This document shows positions 51,941 through 61,042 of a stretch of DNA of 64,000 nt, piece by piece (positions within the stretch are counted from its first letter, which is position 1; each line of letters begins with the position of its first letter). This DNA comes from Rhodoferax sp. OV413 (lineage in GTDB: Bacteria > Pseudomonadota > Gammaproteobacteria > Burkholderiales > Burkholderiaceae_C): contig NZ_FNJA01000004.1 in NCBI RefSeq assembly GCF_900104385.1, positions 186,001 to 250,000 on the forward strand, given 5' to 3'. Below the pieces are notes generated by a model. That model was not told the DNA's origin, did no database searches, and worked only from the letters and a program-made list of their open reading frames with translations. The position numbers and the translations under genes were made by a program.

Positions 51941-53095
51941 ATGAATGCCTCGCTGACCCCTGGCCAGATCGCCCGCACCTTGGCCGCAGAGTTCGCCACC
52001 CGCGCCACCGAGCATGACCGCGAAGCCAGCTTCCCTTTTGAGAACTTCAACCAGCTGCAACAGGCGGGCCTGCTGGCGCTGGCCGCGCCGCGCAAACTGG
52101 GCGGCCAAGGCGCCACGCTGGCGCAGCTCGGCGAAGTCATAGGCGCGGTCGCGCATGGCGATCCGGCGACCGCCCTGGTGCTGGTCATGCAGTACATGCA
52201 GCTCCGCAGCATGGGCTATGCCGACGGCAAGAGCCGCAGCTGGCCCCAGCACCTGGCCGAGCGCTTGGTGCGCGAATCAGTGCATTCCGTATCGCTGGTA
52301 AATGCACTGCGGGTCGAACCCGACCTGGGCTCACCCGCGCGCGGCGGCCTGCCCAGCACCATAGCCCGGCTGACGCCCGAGGGCTGGCGCTTATCGGGGC
52401 ACAAGGTGTATTCCACCGGTGCGCCCATCCTGCGCTGGTACGCGGTATGGACGCGTACCGACGAAACCCCGCCCCGGGTCGGCACGATCCTGGTACCGGC
52501 CGGTTTGCCGGGCATCCGCACCATCGAAACCTGGGACCACCTGGGACTGCGCGCCAGTGGCAGCCACGACATCGTGTTCGACGACGTGCTGGTGCCGCTG
52601 GACAACGCAATCGACCTGCGCCTGCCGCAAGACTGGGGCCCTGGCGACCCGAGCCTGCAAGCCGACATGGCCGTACTGCTGGGCGCGCTGTACAGCGGCA
52701 TCGCCCGCGCCGCGCGCGACTGGGTGGTCGAATTTCTGCGCCAGCGCAAACCGGCGAACCTGGGCGCAGCCCTGGCCACCCTGCCGCGCGCCCAAGAGAT
52801 CGTCGGCACTATCCAGGGCCTGCTGCTCACCAATGAGCGCCTGCTGGCCAGCCTGGCCCGCGATGTGGACAGCGGCACGCCAGTGACAGCCACCGACAGC
52901 GGCCTGATCAAGTCGCTGGTCACCAATAACGCTGTGCAAGCCGTAGAGGCCGCGCTGTCGCTCAGCAGCAACCACGGCCTGTCACGCAAGAACCCGCTGG
53001 AACGCCATCTGCGCGACGTGCTGTGCGGGCGCATCCATACGCCGCAGGACGACAGTGCCCGCATAGCTGCCGGCAAGCAGATCCTGATTTCTTAA
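51941..53095 (+). CDS. Acyl-CoA-dehydrogenase-like flavoprotein (SfnB/DszC monooxygenase type)
   Basis: 384 residues. ACAD fold: FENFNQLQQAGLLALAAPRKLGGQGATLAQLGEVIGAVAHGDPATALVLVMQY, then WRLSGHKVYSTGAPILRWYAVW, LGLRASGSHDIVFDDVLVP and SSNHGLSRKNPLERHLRDVLCGRIHTPQDD. The usual catalytic Glu of true acyl-CoA dehydrogenases is not evident, and the H-x-x-R-D-x-L pattern resembles FMN monooxygenases of SfnB/DszC/DmoA context used in organosulfur oxidation. A 141-base gap upstream may hold its own promoter. Confidence 0.85.
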   Translation: MNASLTPGQIARTLAAEFATRATEHDREASFPFENFNQLQQAGLLALAAPRKLGGQGATLAQLGEVIGAVAHGDPATALVLVMQYMQLRSMGYADGKSRSWPQHLAERLVRESVHSVSLVNALRVEPDLGSPARGGLPSTIARLTPEGWRLSGHKVYSTGAPILRWYAVWTRTDETPPRVGTILVPAGLPGIRTIETWDHLGLRASGSHDIVFDDVLVPLDNAIDLRLPQDWGPGDPSLQADMAVLLGALYSGIARAARDWVVEFLRQRKPANLGAALATLPRAQEIVGTIQGLLLTNERLLASLARDVDSGTPVTATDSGLIKSLVTNNAVQAVEAALSLSSNHGLSRKNPLERHLRDVLCGRIHTPQDDSARIAAGKQILIS

Positions 53096-53111
53096 CGACC
53101 CATTCCACACC

Positions 53112-54050
53112 ATGCAAAGACGTACCTTCCAACAATTCCTGTCCGCTGCGGCCTTTCTGTCGCCCGTGCTCGGCCATACCCAAACCCGCGCCGTGGTGCG
53201 CGCAGGCGACCAAAAGGGCGGCCTGCGTGCCCTGCTGGAAGCCGCGGGCGAACTCAAGAGCCTGCCCTACGACATCCAGTGGACCGAGTTCCCCGCCGCC
53301 GCCCCGCTGGCCGAAGCCTTGAATGCCGACGCGGTGGACTTCGGGCCAATAGGCGATGCCCCCTTGCTGTTTTCGCTGGCTGCGGGCAGCCGGGTCAAGG
53401 CCTTTGCAGTCAACCGCTCCGACCCCTATGGCACGGCCATCCTGGTGGCGCCCAATTCGCCACTCAAAGATGCCAGCAGCCTGAAGGGCAAAAGCGTGGC
53501 CACCAACCGCGGCTCCATCGGCCACTTCGTGACCCTGAAGGCGCTGGCCTCGGTGGGCCTGAAAGCCGAAGACATCAATCTGCGCTTTCTGGCCCCGCCA
53601 GATGCCAAGCTGGCACTGACCCAGGGCTCGGTCGATGCCTGGGCCACCTGGGAGCCGTATACCGCGCTGGCCGAAACCGGTGGCCATGCGCGCGTGCTGG
53701 TGAACGGGCGCGGCCTCTGGAGCGGCCTGAGCTTCCTGGCCGCCACAGACAACGCCTTGCGCGACAAGCGCAACCACCTGCAAGACCTGCAGCAGCGCAT
53801 CGTGCGCGCCCAGGCCTGGGCAAGCCAACACCCTGCAGAGTTCAGCGCCACCCTGGCCCGCATCATCGGCATCCCCGCCGAGGCGGCACGCCTGCAGTTC
53901 GAGCGCCGCCAGACCCGCTGGCAATCGATAGACGCCCAGGTCGTGGCCGACCAGCAGCGCACCGCCGACTTCTATCTGGACGCCGGACTGATCAAGCAAA
54001 AGCTGGATGTGCGCGCCACCTTCGATACCGGCCTGCCGCTCGCCGCCTGA
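53112..54050 (+). CDS. Sulfonate-type ABC binding protein 2 (SsuA-like)
   Basis: 312 residues with an N-terminal signal (MQRRTFQQFLSAAAFLSPVLGHTQ). Mature features VVRAGDQKGGLRALLEAAGEL, WTEFPAAAPLAEALNADAVDFGPIGDAPLLFSLAAGS and LKGKSVATNRGSIGHFVTLKAL correspond to SsuA/aliphatic sulfonate binding proteins. It begins the second transporter set and is followed 21 bases later by its permease. Confidence 0.92.
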   Translation: MQRRTFQQFLSAAAFLSPVLGHTQTRAVVRAGDQKGGLRALLEAAGELKSLPYDIQWTEFPAAAPLAEALNADAVDFGPIGDAPLLFSLAAGSRVKAFAVNRSDPYGTAILVAPNSPLKDASSLKGKSVATNRGSIGHFVTLKALASVGLKAEDINLRFLAPPDAKLALTQGSVDAWATWEPYTALAETGGHARVLVNGRGLWSGLSFLAATDNALRDKRNHLQDLQQRIVRAQAWASQHPAEFSATLARIIGIPAEAARLQFERRQTRWQSIDAQVVADQQRTADFYLDAGLIKQKLDVRATFDTGLPLAA

Positions 54051-54071
54051 TCCCTACCGAAAGCAAGCACC

Positions 54072-54932
54072 ATGTCTGACGCTTCTGCCAGCCTGCCGCT
54101 CGCGGCCCGCATCGCCGGTATCGCCCCGCCACCGACCCAGCGCCCGCGCACAGCGCGCCTGGACGGTACCCGCTTTGCCCTGCTGTCTTGGCTGGTGCCG
54201 CTGACCATCGTGCTGGTATGGGAGGCCGCCGCTCGTGCCGGCCTGCTGTCGCTGCAGGTACTGCCGGCGCCGAGCCGGGTGTTGCGCACCGCGCTCGATT
54301 TGATCGCCGAAGGCCGGCTGGTCAGCGATATGGGCGTCAGCCTGCTGCGCGCCGCAGTCGGCTTTGTGATCGGTGGCTCCATCGGTTTTGTGCTGGGCAC
54401 CCTGGTCGGTTTTTCGCGCCTGGCCGAGGCCCTGCTGGACCGCAGCATCCAGATGGTGCGGGCGATCCCTTTTCTGGCTTTGCTGCCGCTGGTCATCGTC
54501 TGGTTTGGCGTGGACGAAGGCGGCAAAATCTTTCTGGTGGCGCTGGGCGTGGCGTTTCCGATCTACATCAACACCGTGCTGGGCATACGCCAGGTCGACC
54601 CCAAGCTGATCGAACTGGGCAGGGTGATCGGCCTCGACAACTGGGCCCTGGTACGGCGTATCGTGCTACCCGGCGCGCTGCCCTCCATCCTGACCGGCGT
54701 GCGCTATGCCCTGGCCACAGCCTGGCTGGCGCTGGTGGTGGCCGAGACCATTGCCACCACATCGGGCATAGGCTTTCTGGCCATGGATGCGCGCGAGTTT
54801 CTGCGCACCGATGTGATCGTGCTAGCCATCGTGGTCTATGCGCTGATCGGCATGTCGGCCGACGCCATCACCCGCACGCTGGAGCGGCGCCTGCTGGCCT
54901 GGCATCCCAATTTTTCCAAGAGCACCGCATGA
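54072..54932 (+). CDS. Sulfonate-type ABC permease 2 (SsuC-like)
   Basis: 286 residues, about six membrane segments; EAA loop ELGRVIGLDNWALVRRIVLPGALPSILTGVRYALATAWLALVVAETIATTSGIGFLAMDAREF. It ends in a four-base ATGA overlap with the ATPase gene. Confidence 0.93.
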   Translation: MSDASASLPLAARIAGIAPPPTQRPRTARLDGTRFALLSWLVPLTIVLVWEAAARAGLLSLQVLPAPSRVLRTALDLIAEGRLVSDMGVSLLRAAVGFVIGGSIGFVLGTLVGFSRLAEALLDRSIQMVRAIPFLALLPLVIVWFGVDEGGKIFLVALGVAFPIYINTVLGIRQVDPKLIELGRVIGLDNWALVRRIVLPGALPSILTGVRYALATAWLALVVAETIATTSGIGFLAMDAREFLRTDVIVLAIVVYALIGMSADAITRTLERRLLAWHPNFSKSTA

Positions 54933-55651
54933 GCCACGCCAACGAACAAGCGGTCGCCGTGCGCGGTCTGAAGCGGGCCTACGGACAACGCACCGTCATC
55001 AACAGTCTCGACCTGACCATCCAGCGCGGCGAATTCGTCGCCCTGCTCGGCGAAAGCGGCTGCGGCAAGACCACGTTGCTGCGCGCGCTGGCCGGGCTGG
55101 ATGCGGTGGACGCTGGGCACATCGATGGCCCGGCCCGGCCCGCCGTGGTGTTCCAGGAACACCGCTTGCTGCCCTGGGACCCGCTGTGGCGCAATGTGGC
55201 GCTGGGCATCAGCGGCAGCGACGTGCGCGCCCGCGCTGAGGCCGCGCTGGCCGAAGTCGGCCTGGCCGACCGGGCCGACGACTGGCCGCGCAACCTGTCG
55301 GGCGGGCAGGCCCAGCGCGTGGCACTGGCCCGGGCTCTGGTACAGGAGCCGCGCCTGCTGCTGCTGGACGAGCCCTTTGCCGCACTCGATGCGCTTACCC
55401 GCATCCGCATGCAAGGCCTGGTGAAGCAACTGGTAGCGCACCACCGCCCCGGTGTGCTGCTGGTGACCCACGATGTGGACGAAGCCATCACCCTGGCCGA
55501 CCGCGCGCTGGTGATGCGCAACGGCGCGATTGCCGCGCAGTACAGCGTGTCCGCAGCCGCGCGCCAGCACCGCTCGCACCCAGATGCGATAGCGCTGCGC
55601 GACACCTTGCTGGCCGAGCTGGGCGTGGCCAACGAAGCCCTGGCAGCCTGA
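54929..55651 (+). CDS. Sulfonate-type ABC ATPase 2 (SsuB-like)
   Basis: 240 residues from the ATG at 54929. Walker A GESGCGKTTLLRA, VFQEHRLLPWDPLWRNVALG, LSGGQAQRVALARAL, LLLLDEPFAALDALTRIRMQ and THDVDEAITLADRAL closely match SsuB. Translationally coupled to the permease. Confidence 0.94.
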   Translation: MSHANEQAVAVRGLKRAYGQRTVINSLDLTIQRGEFVALLGESGCGKTTLLRALAGLDAVDAGHIDGPARPAVVFQEHRLLPWDPLWRNVALGISGSDVRARAEAALAEVGLADRADDWPRNLSGGQAQRVALARALVQEPRLLLLDEPFAALDALTRIRMQGLVKQLVAHHRPGVLLVTHDVDEAITLADRALVMRNGAIAAQYSVSAAARQHRSHPDAIALRDTLLAELGVANEALAA

Positions 55652-55687
55652 TTTCAACCCCACTCTTTTCAACTCCCTGGATACCCC

Positions 55688-56689
55688 ATGCCTTTACTGA
55701 GCGACAGCCTTTCCGCCGTGTCCCGCCGCGATTTCCTGCAACACGGTGCCGCCGCGCTGGGCGCCGCCAGCACCCTGCCCGCCTGGGCCGCACGCAGCGG
55801 CCGCAATACCGACACCGTACGCCTGGGCTGGGGCCGGGGCGGCCTGCCGCTGCTGGCCAAGCAGCGCGGCGAGTTCGAGAAGCTGCTGGCCAAGGACAAC
55901 ATCAAGGTGCAGTGGATTGGCCCCTTCCCCAACCATGCGCCCTCGCTGCAAGCCGTCACCGGCGGCAGCGCCGACTTCGGCTTCGGCGGCAGCACCACGC
56001 CCGCGCTGGCGGCCATCATTGCCGGCTCGCCCCTGGTGTTCACCAACTTCCTCGTGGTCAACCCACGCAGCACGGCCATCATCGCCAAGGATTCGTCGGG
56101 CATCAAAGGCATCAAGGACCTGGTGGGCAAATCGGTGGCGGTGAACCGCTCGGGCCTGGGCGAATTCCTGCTGGTAGCCGCGCTGGAAAAGCACGGTGTC
56201 GACCGCAAGCAGGTCAAGTTCGTGTACCTGAACCCACCGGATGCCGGCCCGGCTTTCGCCCAGGGCAAGATCGACGCCTGGTCGATGTGGAGCCCGGGCG
56301 TAGACATCGCGCGCAGCGAATACAAGGCACACAACATCTTCTTCGAAGGCTCGGACCTGGACTTCGGCATCGACTTCAGCTCGTGGCTGACGACCCGCAA
56401 GTTTGCCGACGAAAACCCGGACATCGTGCGCGCGGTGAATGCGGCTTTTGTCGCCGAAGGCCTGTGGGCCAGCACCCACCCGCTGGAGGCAGAGCTGATC
56501 AACCAAAAAGAAGGCGGCTATTCCGATACGGTGCGCGACACGCTGGCTGGCTTTAAGCGCAGCTACGACTTCTATGGCATCGAAGACGCCAAGTTTGTGA
56601 AAGGCCTGCAGTTCGCCGCCGACTGGCTGAGCGAGCGCCAGATCCTGCCGCAAAAGGTCAAGATCAGCGACCACCTGGCCCGGCTGTGA
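55688..56689 (+). CDS. Sulfonate-type ABC binding protein 3 (Tat-exported)
   Basis: 333 residues with a twin-arginine leader (SRRDFLQHGAAALGAAS). Mature part: TVRLGWGRGGLPLLAKQRGEFEKLLAKDNIKVQWIGPFPNHAPSLQAVTGGSADFGFGGSTTPALAAIIAGSP and IKDLVGKSVAVNRSGLGEFLLVAALEKHGVD. A second binding protein for the permease/ATPase just upstream is the simplest reading, giving it a wider substrate range. Followed 18 bases later by the molybdoenzyme gene. Confidence 0.9.
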   Translation: MPLLSDSLSAVSRRDFLQHGAAALGAASTLPAWAARSGRNTDTVRLGWGRGGLPLLAKQRGEFEKLLAKDNIKVQWIGPFPNHAPSLQAVTGGSADFGFGGSTTPALAAIIAGSPLVFTNFLVVNPRSTAIIAKDSSGIKGIKDLVGKSVAVNRSGLGEFLLVAALEKHGVDRKQVKFVYLNPPDAGPAFAQGKIDAWSMWSPGVDIARSEYKAHNIFFEGSDLDFGIDFSSWLTTRKFADENPDIVRAVNAAFVAEGLWASTHPLEAELINQKEGGYSDTVRDTLAGFKRSYDFYGIEDAKFVKGLQFAADWLSERQILPQKVKISDHLARL

Positions 56690-56707
56690 TGCGGCAGCAA
56701 TAACGCT

Positions 56708-58993
56708 GTGGGTTTCACCTCTACCCACTGGGGCGTATACCGGCCGGTGGTCGAGTCTGGCCGCTTGCAGGCACTGGAGGCCGCACCCTGGGACCGCGAT
56801 CCGTCGCCCATAGGTGCGTCCTTGCCTGAGGCCATCACCGCCGCAGCCCGGATTCGCCGGCCCGCGGTGCGCGAGGGCTTTCTGCGCGCCGCCGAGCGCG
56901 GCAATACCGCTGCCAGCCCACGCCGCCGCGGCCAGGAGGCGCTGGTCGAAGTGCCCTGGGACGAGGCACTGGACCTGGTAGCCGCCGAGCTGCAGCGCGT
57001 GCGCGCTGCGCACGGCAACGAGGCCATTTTTGGCGGCAGCTACGGCTGGGCCAGCGCCGGGCGCTTCCACCATGCGCAAGGCCAGCTGCACCGCTTTCTG
57101 AACGGCTTCGGCGGCTATGCCTATGGGGTCGACACCTACAGCCTGGGCGCGGGCCGCGTGCTGCTGCCACACATCGTCGGCAGCATGGACACGCTGCTGC
57201 AGCAACATACTTCCTGGGACGTGCTGGAGCAGCATTGCGAATTGTTTGTCGCCTTCGGCGGCCTGCCGCTGAAGAACGCCCAGGTCAGCCCCGGCGGCGC
57301 CAGCGACCACCAGCTGCGCGGCGCACTGCAGCGGCTGGCCCAGGGCGGCACCCGCTTCGTCAACATCAGCCCGGTACGCGGCGACCTGGACGGCGTGCCC
57401 GAGGCCGAATGGCTACCGGTCCGCCCCGGCAGCGACACCGCGCTGATGCTGGCCCTGGCCCAGGTCTGGCTGTCCGAAGGCTGGCACGACCAGGCGTTTC
57501 TGGACCGCTACACCGTAGGTTTCGAACGCTTTGCCGACTATCTGCGCGGCCGCGTGGACGGCGTGGCCAAAACCCCGGCCTGGGCGACCGAGCGCACCGG
57601 CATCAGCGCCACCAGCATCACCGCGCTGGCGCAACGCATGGCGCACAGCCGCACCCTCATCAACACCGCCTACGCCTTGCAGCGCGCACGCCATGGCGAG
57701 CAGCCGTTCTGGATGACGGTGGTGCTGGCCGCCATGCTGGGCCAGATCGGCCTGCCCGGCGGCGGCTTCGGCCTGGGCTATGGCTGCATGAACAATACCG
57801 GCAGCGGCCGCGCGCCGTTTTCCGGGCCACGCCTGCCGCAGGGCAGCAATCCGGTAACGGCCTACATCCCGGTCGCCCGGCTGGTCGACATGCTGCTGCA
57901 GCCCGGCGCGGCCTTTGAATACAACGGCCGGCATCTGCGCTACCCCGACATCCGCCTGGTCTACTGGGCCGGTGGTAACCCCTTCCACCACCACCAGGAC
58001 CTGAACCGCACAGTGGCAGCATGGCAGCGGCCGGAAACCATCGTCGTGCATGAGCCGTTCTGGACTGCCAGCGCCCGCCATGCCGACATCGTGCTGCCGG
58101 CCACCACACCGCTGGAGCGGGACGACATCGGCAGCGCGGCCAGCGACCGCTTCATGGTCGCAATGCAGGCCGCCATTGCGCCGGTGGGCGAGGCCCGCGA
58201 CGACTACGCGATCTTTGCCGCCCTGGCCGAGCGCCTGGGCTTTGGCGCGCACTTCACCGAAGGCCGCAGCGTACCCCAGTGGCTGGAGCATCTCTACGAA
58301 GGCTCGCGCGAGCGCGCCGCCGCCCATGGCATCACCCTGCCCGGCTTTGCGGCCTTCTGGCAGCAAGGACTGTTCGAGGTGCCGCAGCCGGCCCAGCCCA
58401 CGGTGCTGCTGCAAGAGTTTCGCGCCGACCCGCTGGCCCACCCCTTGCCCACGCCTTCAGGGCGCATCGAGATCCACTCGGACACCATCGCAGGCTTTGA
58501 CTACAGCGACTGCCCGGGCCACCCCGTGTGGTTCGAACCCGAGGCCTCGGCCTGGCCACTGCATCTGCTGTCCAACCAGCCAGCCACCCGGCTACACAGC
58601 CAGTACGACCACGGCGCGCTCAGCCGGGACTCCAAGATTGCCGGGCGCGAGCCGATGCAGATGCACCCGGCCGATGCGGCCGCGCGCGGCATTGCCGACG
58701 GCAGCGTGGTACGGGTCTACAACCAGCGCGGTGCCTTTCTGGCCGGGGTGCGGCTGAGTACCGGCATCGCGCCCGGCGTGCTGCAGATCGCCACTGGCGC
58801 CTGGTACGACCCGCTGGACCCGGCACAACCAGGCTCGCTGGACAAGCACGGCAACCCGAACCTGACCACGCCCGACACCGGCAGCTCCCGGCTGTCGCAG
58901 GGTTGCTCGGCACAAAGCACGACCGTGGAGGTGGCACCATGGACCGAGCCACTGCCCGACATCAGCGCGTTTGCACCGCCGCCTCTGCGCTAA
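56708..58993 (+). CDS. Molybdopterin oxidoreductase of the DMSO/biotin sulfoxide reductase family (BisC-like)
   Basis: 761 residues from a GTG; no twin-arginine leader, so it is likely cytoplasmic like BisC. The start THWGVYRPVVESGRL and the region GGSYGWASAGRFHHAQGQLHRFL match the family; the Ser in GGSYGW is the Mo ligand in DMSO/TMAO/biotin-sulfoxide reductases. No N-terminal 4Fe-4S cysteines, as expected for this subfamily. Cofactor-binding segments include NISPVRGDLDG, MLGQIGLPGGGFGLGYG and VYWAGGNPFHHHQDLNR. Probably reduces a sulfoxide (methionine, biotin or an imported one). Convergent with the ferredoxin gene, one base apart. Confidence 0.9.
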   Translation: MGFTSTHWGVYRPVVESGRLQALEAAPWDRDPSPIGASLPEAITAAARIRRPAVREGFLRAAERGNTAASPRRRGQEALVEVPWDEALDLVAAELQRVRAAHGNEAIFGGSYGWASAGRFHHAQGQLHRFLNGFGGYAYGVDTYSLGAGRVLLPHIVGSMDTLLQQHTSWDVLEQHCELFVAFGGLPLKNAQVSPGGASDHQLRGALQRLAQGGTRFVNISPVRGDLDGVPEAEWLPVRPGSDTALMLALAQVWLSEGWHDQAFLDRYTVGFERFADYLRGRVDGVAKTPAWATERTGISATSITALAQRMAHSRTLINTAYALQRARHGEQPFWMTVVLAAMLGQIGLPGGGFGLGYGCMNNTGSGRAPFSGPRLPQGSNPVTAYIPVARLVDMLLQPGAAFEYNGRHLRYPDIRLVYWAGGNPFHHHQDLNRTVAAWQRPETIVVHEPFWTASARHADIVLPATTPLERDDIGSAASDRFMVAMQAAIAPVGEARDDYAIFAALAERLGFGAHFTEGRSVPQWLEHLYEGSRERAAAHGITLPGFAAFWQQGLFEVPQPAQPTVLLQEFRADPLAHPLPTPSGRIEIHSDTIAGFDYSDCPGHPVWFEPEASAWPLHLLSNQPATRLHSQYDHGALSRDSKIAGREPMQMHPADAAARGIADGSVVRVYNQRGAFLAGVRLSTGIAPGVLQIATGAWYDPLDPAQPGSLDKHGNPNLTTPDTGSSRLSQGCSAQSTTVEVAPWTEPLPDISAFAPPPLR

Positions 58994-58994
58994 C

Positions 58995-59387
58995 CTAAAA
59001 AGACTCCGAACGGGTACTCAAGGCTTGCTCCGCGCGCTGCTGCGCCAGCACTGCGCCCCGGGCAAACACCTCCTCCATGCGCCAATGCTGGTTGGCGTAG
59101 CGTGGGTCGGCCTGCCATTCGTCCCAGCCGGAATCGCGCCGGTACACCCCCAGCAGGCCGCTGGCGCGCACGGCGGCGGCGTCCACCGGCACCAGGCGGT
59201 ATACCGTGGGGTCGACAAACAAGGCATCCGCCTGGCAATACAGTTCGCAGGCAAAGCAGGTCTGGCAGTCCTGGGGGCGGGCGATGGTGGGCGGCGCGTT
59301 GTGCCCCGCATCCAGCACCTGGGCCGGGCAAATCTGCACACAGCGCTGGCAGCTGGTACAGCGGTCGGTCAGCAACAAGGCAATCAT
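58995..59387 (-). CDS. 4Fe-4S ferredoxin-type subunit (AprB-like)
   Basis: 130 residues. Two cluster motifs: CTSCQRCVQICPAQ (CxxCxxCxxxCP, residues ~10-20) and CQTCFACELYCQADA (~41-52). The C-terminal ~70 residues (YRRDSGWDEWQADPRYANQHWRMEEVF) are an extension. The ATG overlaps the stop of the flavoprotein gene (ATGA), so the two proteins form a complex. It resembles the AprB/FeS partner of AprA-like flavoproteins by arrangement. Confidence 0.88.
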   Translation of the reverse strand: MIALLLTDRCTSCQRCVQICPAQVLDAGHNAPPTIARPQDCQTCFACELYCQADALFVDPTVYRLVPVDAAAVRASGLLGVYRRDSGWDEWQADPRYANQHWRMEEVFARGAVLAQQRAEQALSTRSESF

Positions 59388-60988
59388 GCGGATATAGCTT
59401 CGGGCTGGAGGCTGCGTTCAGGGCGGTGCCAGACCTGGGCCAACCCGCCTACCGTGGTGCGGTGGGCCTGGCCTGGGTCGGCACGGGGCATGTCGGTGCG
59501 GCGGTGCATGCCCCGGCTTTCGGTGCGGGCCAGGGCCGCCGCGGCGCACCAGCGGGCCGTTGCCAGCAGCGCCGCCGTCTCGCGGGTGCGCAGCACACTG
59601 CGGCCACTGCCTTGCGCGTGGGCACTGAAGCTGTGCCACGCACTGTCGAGCTGCGCCTTGGAACGCGCCAGCGCCGGTCCGCTGCGGAAGATATTCAGGT
59701 CGTAGTCCAGCATGGGCCTCTGCAGCGTGGCCAGCACCGCCGCATTGTCCACGGCAGCCACATGCTGGTGCGGCCGCAAGCCGGCCTGGCCGGCGGCATG
59801 CACGGCCCCAGTGGCGCGGCGGCCAGCGCGGCGGGCGCGCTCTGCCGCACCCTGCCCCGCCCACAGACCCGATGACAGAGCCCATGCCGAATTGATGTTG
59901 CCGCCGCCCGATATGGCACCCGCTACCAGCTCACGTGTGGCGGTATCACCCGCGGCAAACAGGTTGGGTACGGTGGTTTCGCAGGCGTCGTTGACGATGC
60001 GCAGGCCACCGATGCCACGCACCGTGCCTTCGCCGCGCAGGGTGACTTCAAAGCGGTCCTTGAACGGGTCAATGCCGCGCCGGGTGAACGGCAGCATCAC
60101 ATTCGGCGAGATGGTGGGCAATGCCGCACGCAGATCGTCGGGTGTCAGGTCCAGCGTGCAATACACCGGGCCTTGCAGCAGCGCAGACGCCAAGGCCGTG
60201 GTCTGGCTGGGGCCGGGCGCAATGTGCAGGTCGCGCCCCGATGTATCGAAGTAGCGAGCAAACACATAGGACATGGACCGCGTCATCGATGAAAACGCCG
60301 GTGCCACGGTGTAGTAGTTGCTGAACTCCATACCCGACAGCTCGGCCCCGGCCTCGGCGGCCATCAGGTAACCGTCGCCGGTGTTGTTGTCGGCCCCCAG
60401 CAGCCTGGACAGGAACGCACAGCCGCCGGTGGCCAGCACCACGGCGCCCGCGCGCACCTCCCAGGCAGCCTGGCTTTGGCGCTGCAGGCCGCGGGCTCCG
60501 GCTACGCTGCCATCGGCATGTTGCAGCAGCTCCAGCACCGGGCTGTGGTCCAGCACTCGCACGCCTGCAGCCTCCACCAGGCCGCGTAAGACCCGCATGT
60601 ACTCGGGCCCACGCAACGAGCGGAACACCGGCTTGCCCTGCGCATCGTAAGGAAAGGGGTAATGGGGCGCGAGGCTGGGCAAGTGCTGCCAGGTGGTGTC
60701 GAGGATGCGGTGCATCCAGTGGGCATCGGCCAGGCCCTCACCGGCGGCCAGGCGCTTGGCCACGGCAGCGTCGCGCAAAGGCGGGGCGATCCACCAGTGG
60801 CCGGGACCGGCTGTGGCGGTGACCCCGCTGGTGCCGCAGTAGCCTTTGTCGACCAGCACCACCTGGGCGCCGGCCCGTGCTGCACCAAGTGCGGCCCAGG
60901 CCCCTGCCAGCCCCCCACCGACAACCAAGACATCCGTTTGCAGCTTGCAAGTGTTCGGCGAGGACCAGGCGTGGAAGGAATCAGTCAT
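59384..60988 (-). CDS. FAD-dependent oxidoreductase of the fumarate reductase/AprA-like family
   Basis: 534 residues from the ATG at 60988. FAD site: TDVLVVGGGLAGAWAALGAARAGAQVVLVDKGYCGTSG near the N-terminus; capping domain residues GPGHWWIAPPLRD; C-terminal FAD segment VPNLFAAGDTATRELVAGAISGGGNINSAWALSSG. The pattern fits the succinate dehydrogenase/fumarate reductase flavoprotein family, and with a two-cluster ferredoxin subunit it recalls APS-reductase-like AprAB pairs. Whether it uses a sulfur substrate is inference from context. It follows metQ by 54 bases on the same strand. Confidence 0.87.
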   Translation of the reverse strand: MTDSFHAWSSPNTCKLQTDVLVVGGGLAGAWAALGAARAGAQVVLVDKGYCGTSGVTATAGPGHWWIAPPLRDAAVAKRLAAGEGLADAHWMHRILDTTWQHLPSLAPHYPFPYDAQGKPVFRSLRGPEYMRVLRGLVEAAGVRVLDHSPVLELLQHADGSVAGARGLQRQSQAAWEVRAGAVVLATGGCAFLSRLLGADNNTGDGYLMAAEAGAELSGMEFSNYYTVAPAFSSMTRSMSYVFARYFDTSGRDLHIAPGPSQTTALASALLQGPVYCTLDLTPDDLRAALPTISPNVMLPFTRRGIDPFKDRFEVTLRGEGTVRGIGGLRIVNDACETTVPNLFAAGDTATRELVAGAISGGGNINSAWALSSGLWAGQGAAERARRAGRRATGAVHAAGQAGLRPHQHVAAVDNAAVLATLQRPMLDYDLNIFRSGPALARSKAQLDSAWHSFSAHAQGSGRSVLRTRETAALLATARWCAAAALARTESRGMHRRTDMPRADPGQAHRTTVGGLAQVWHRPERSLQPEAISA

Positions 60989-61042
60989 GCCCCAAATGCT
61001 ATCGGCCACAGCCGCTGGGGCAACGATGCATTCCGTATATGG

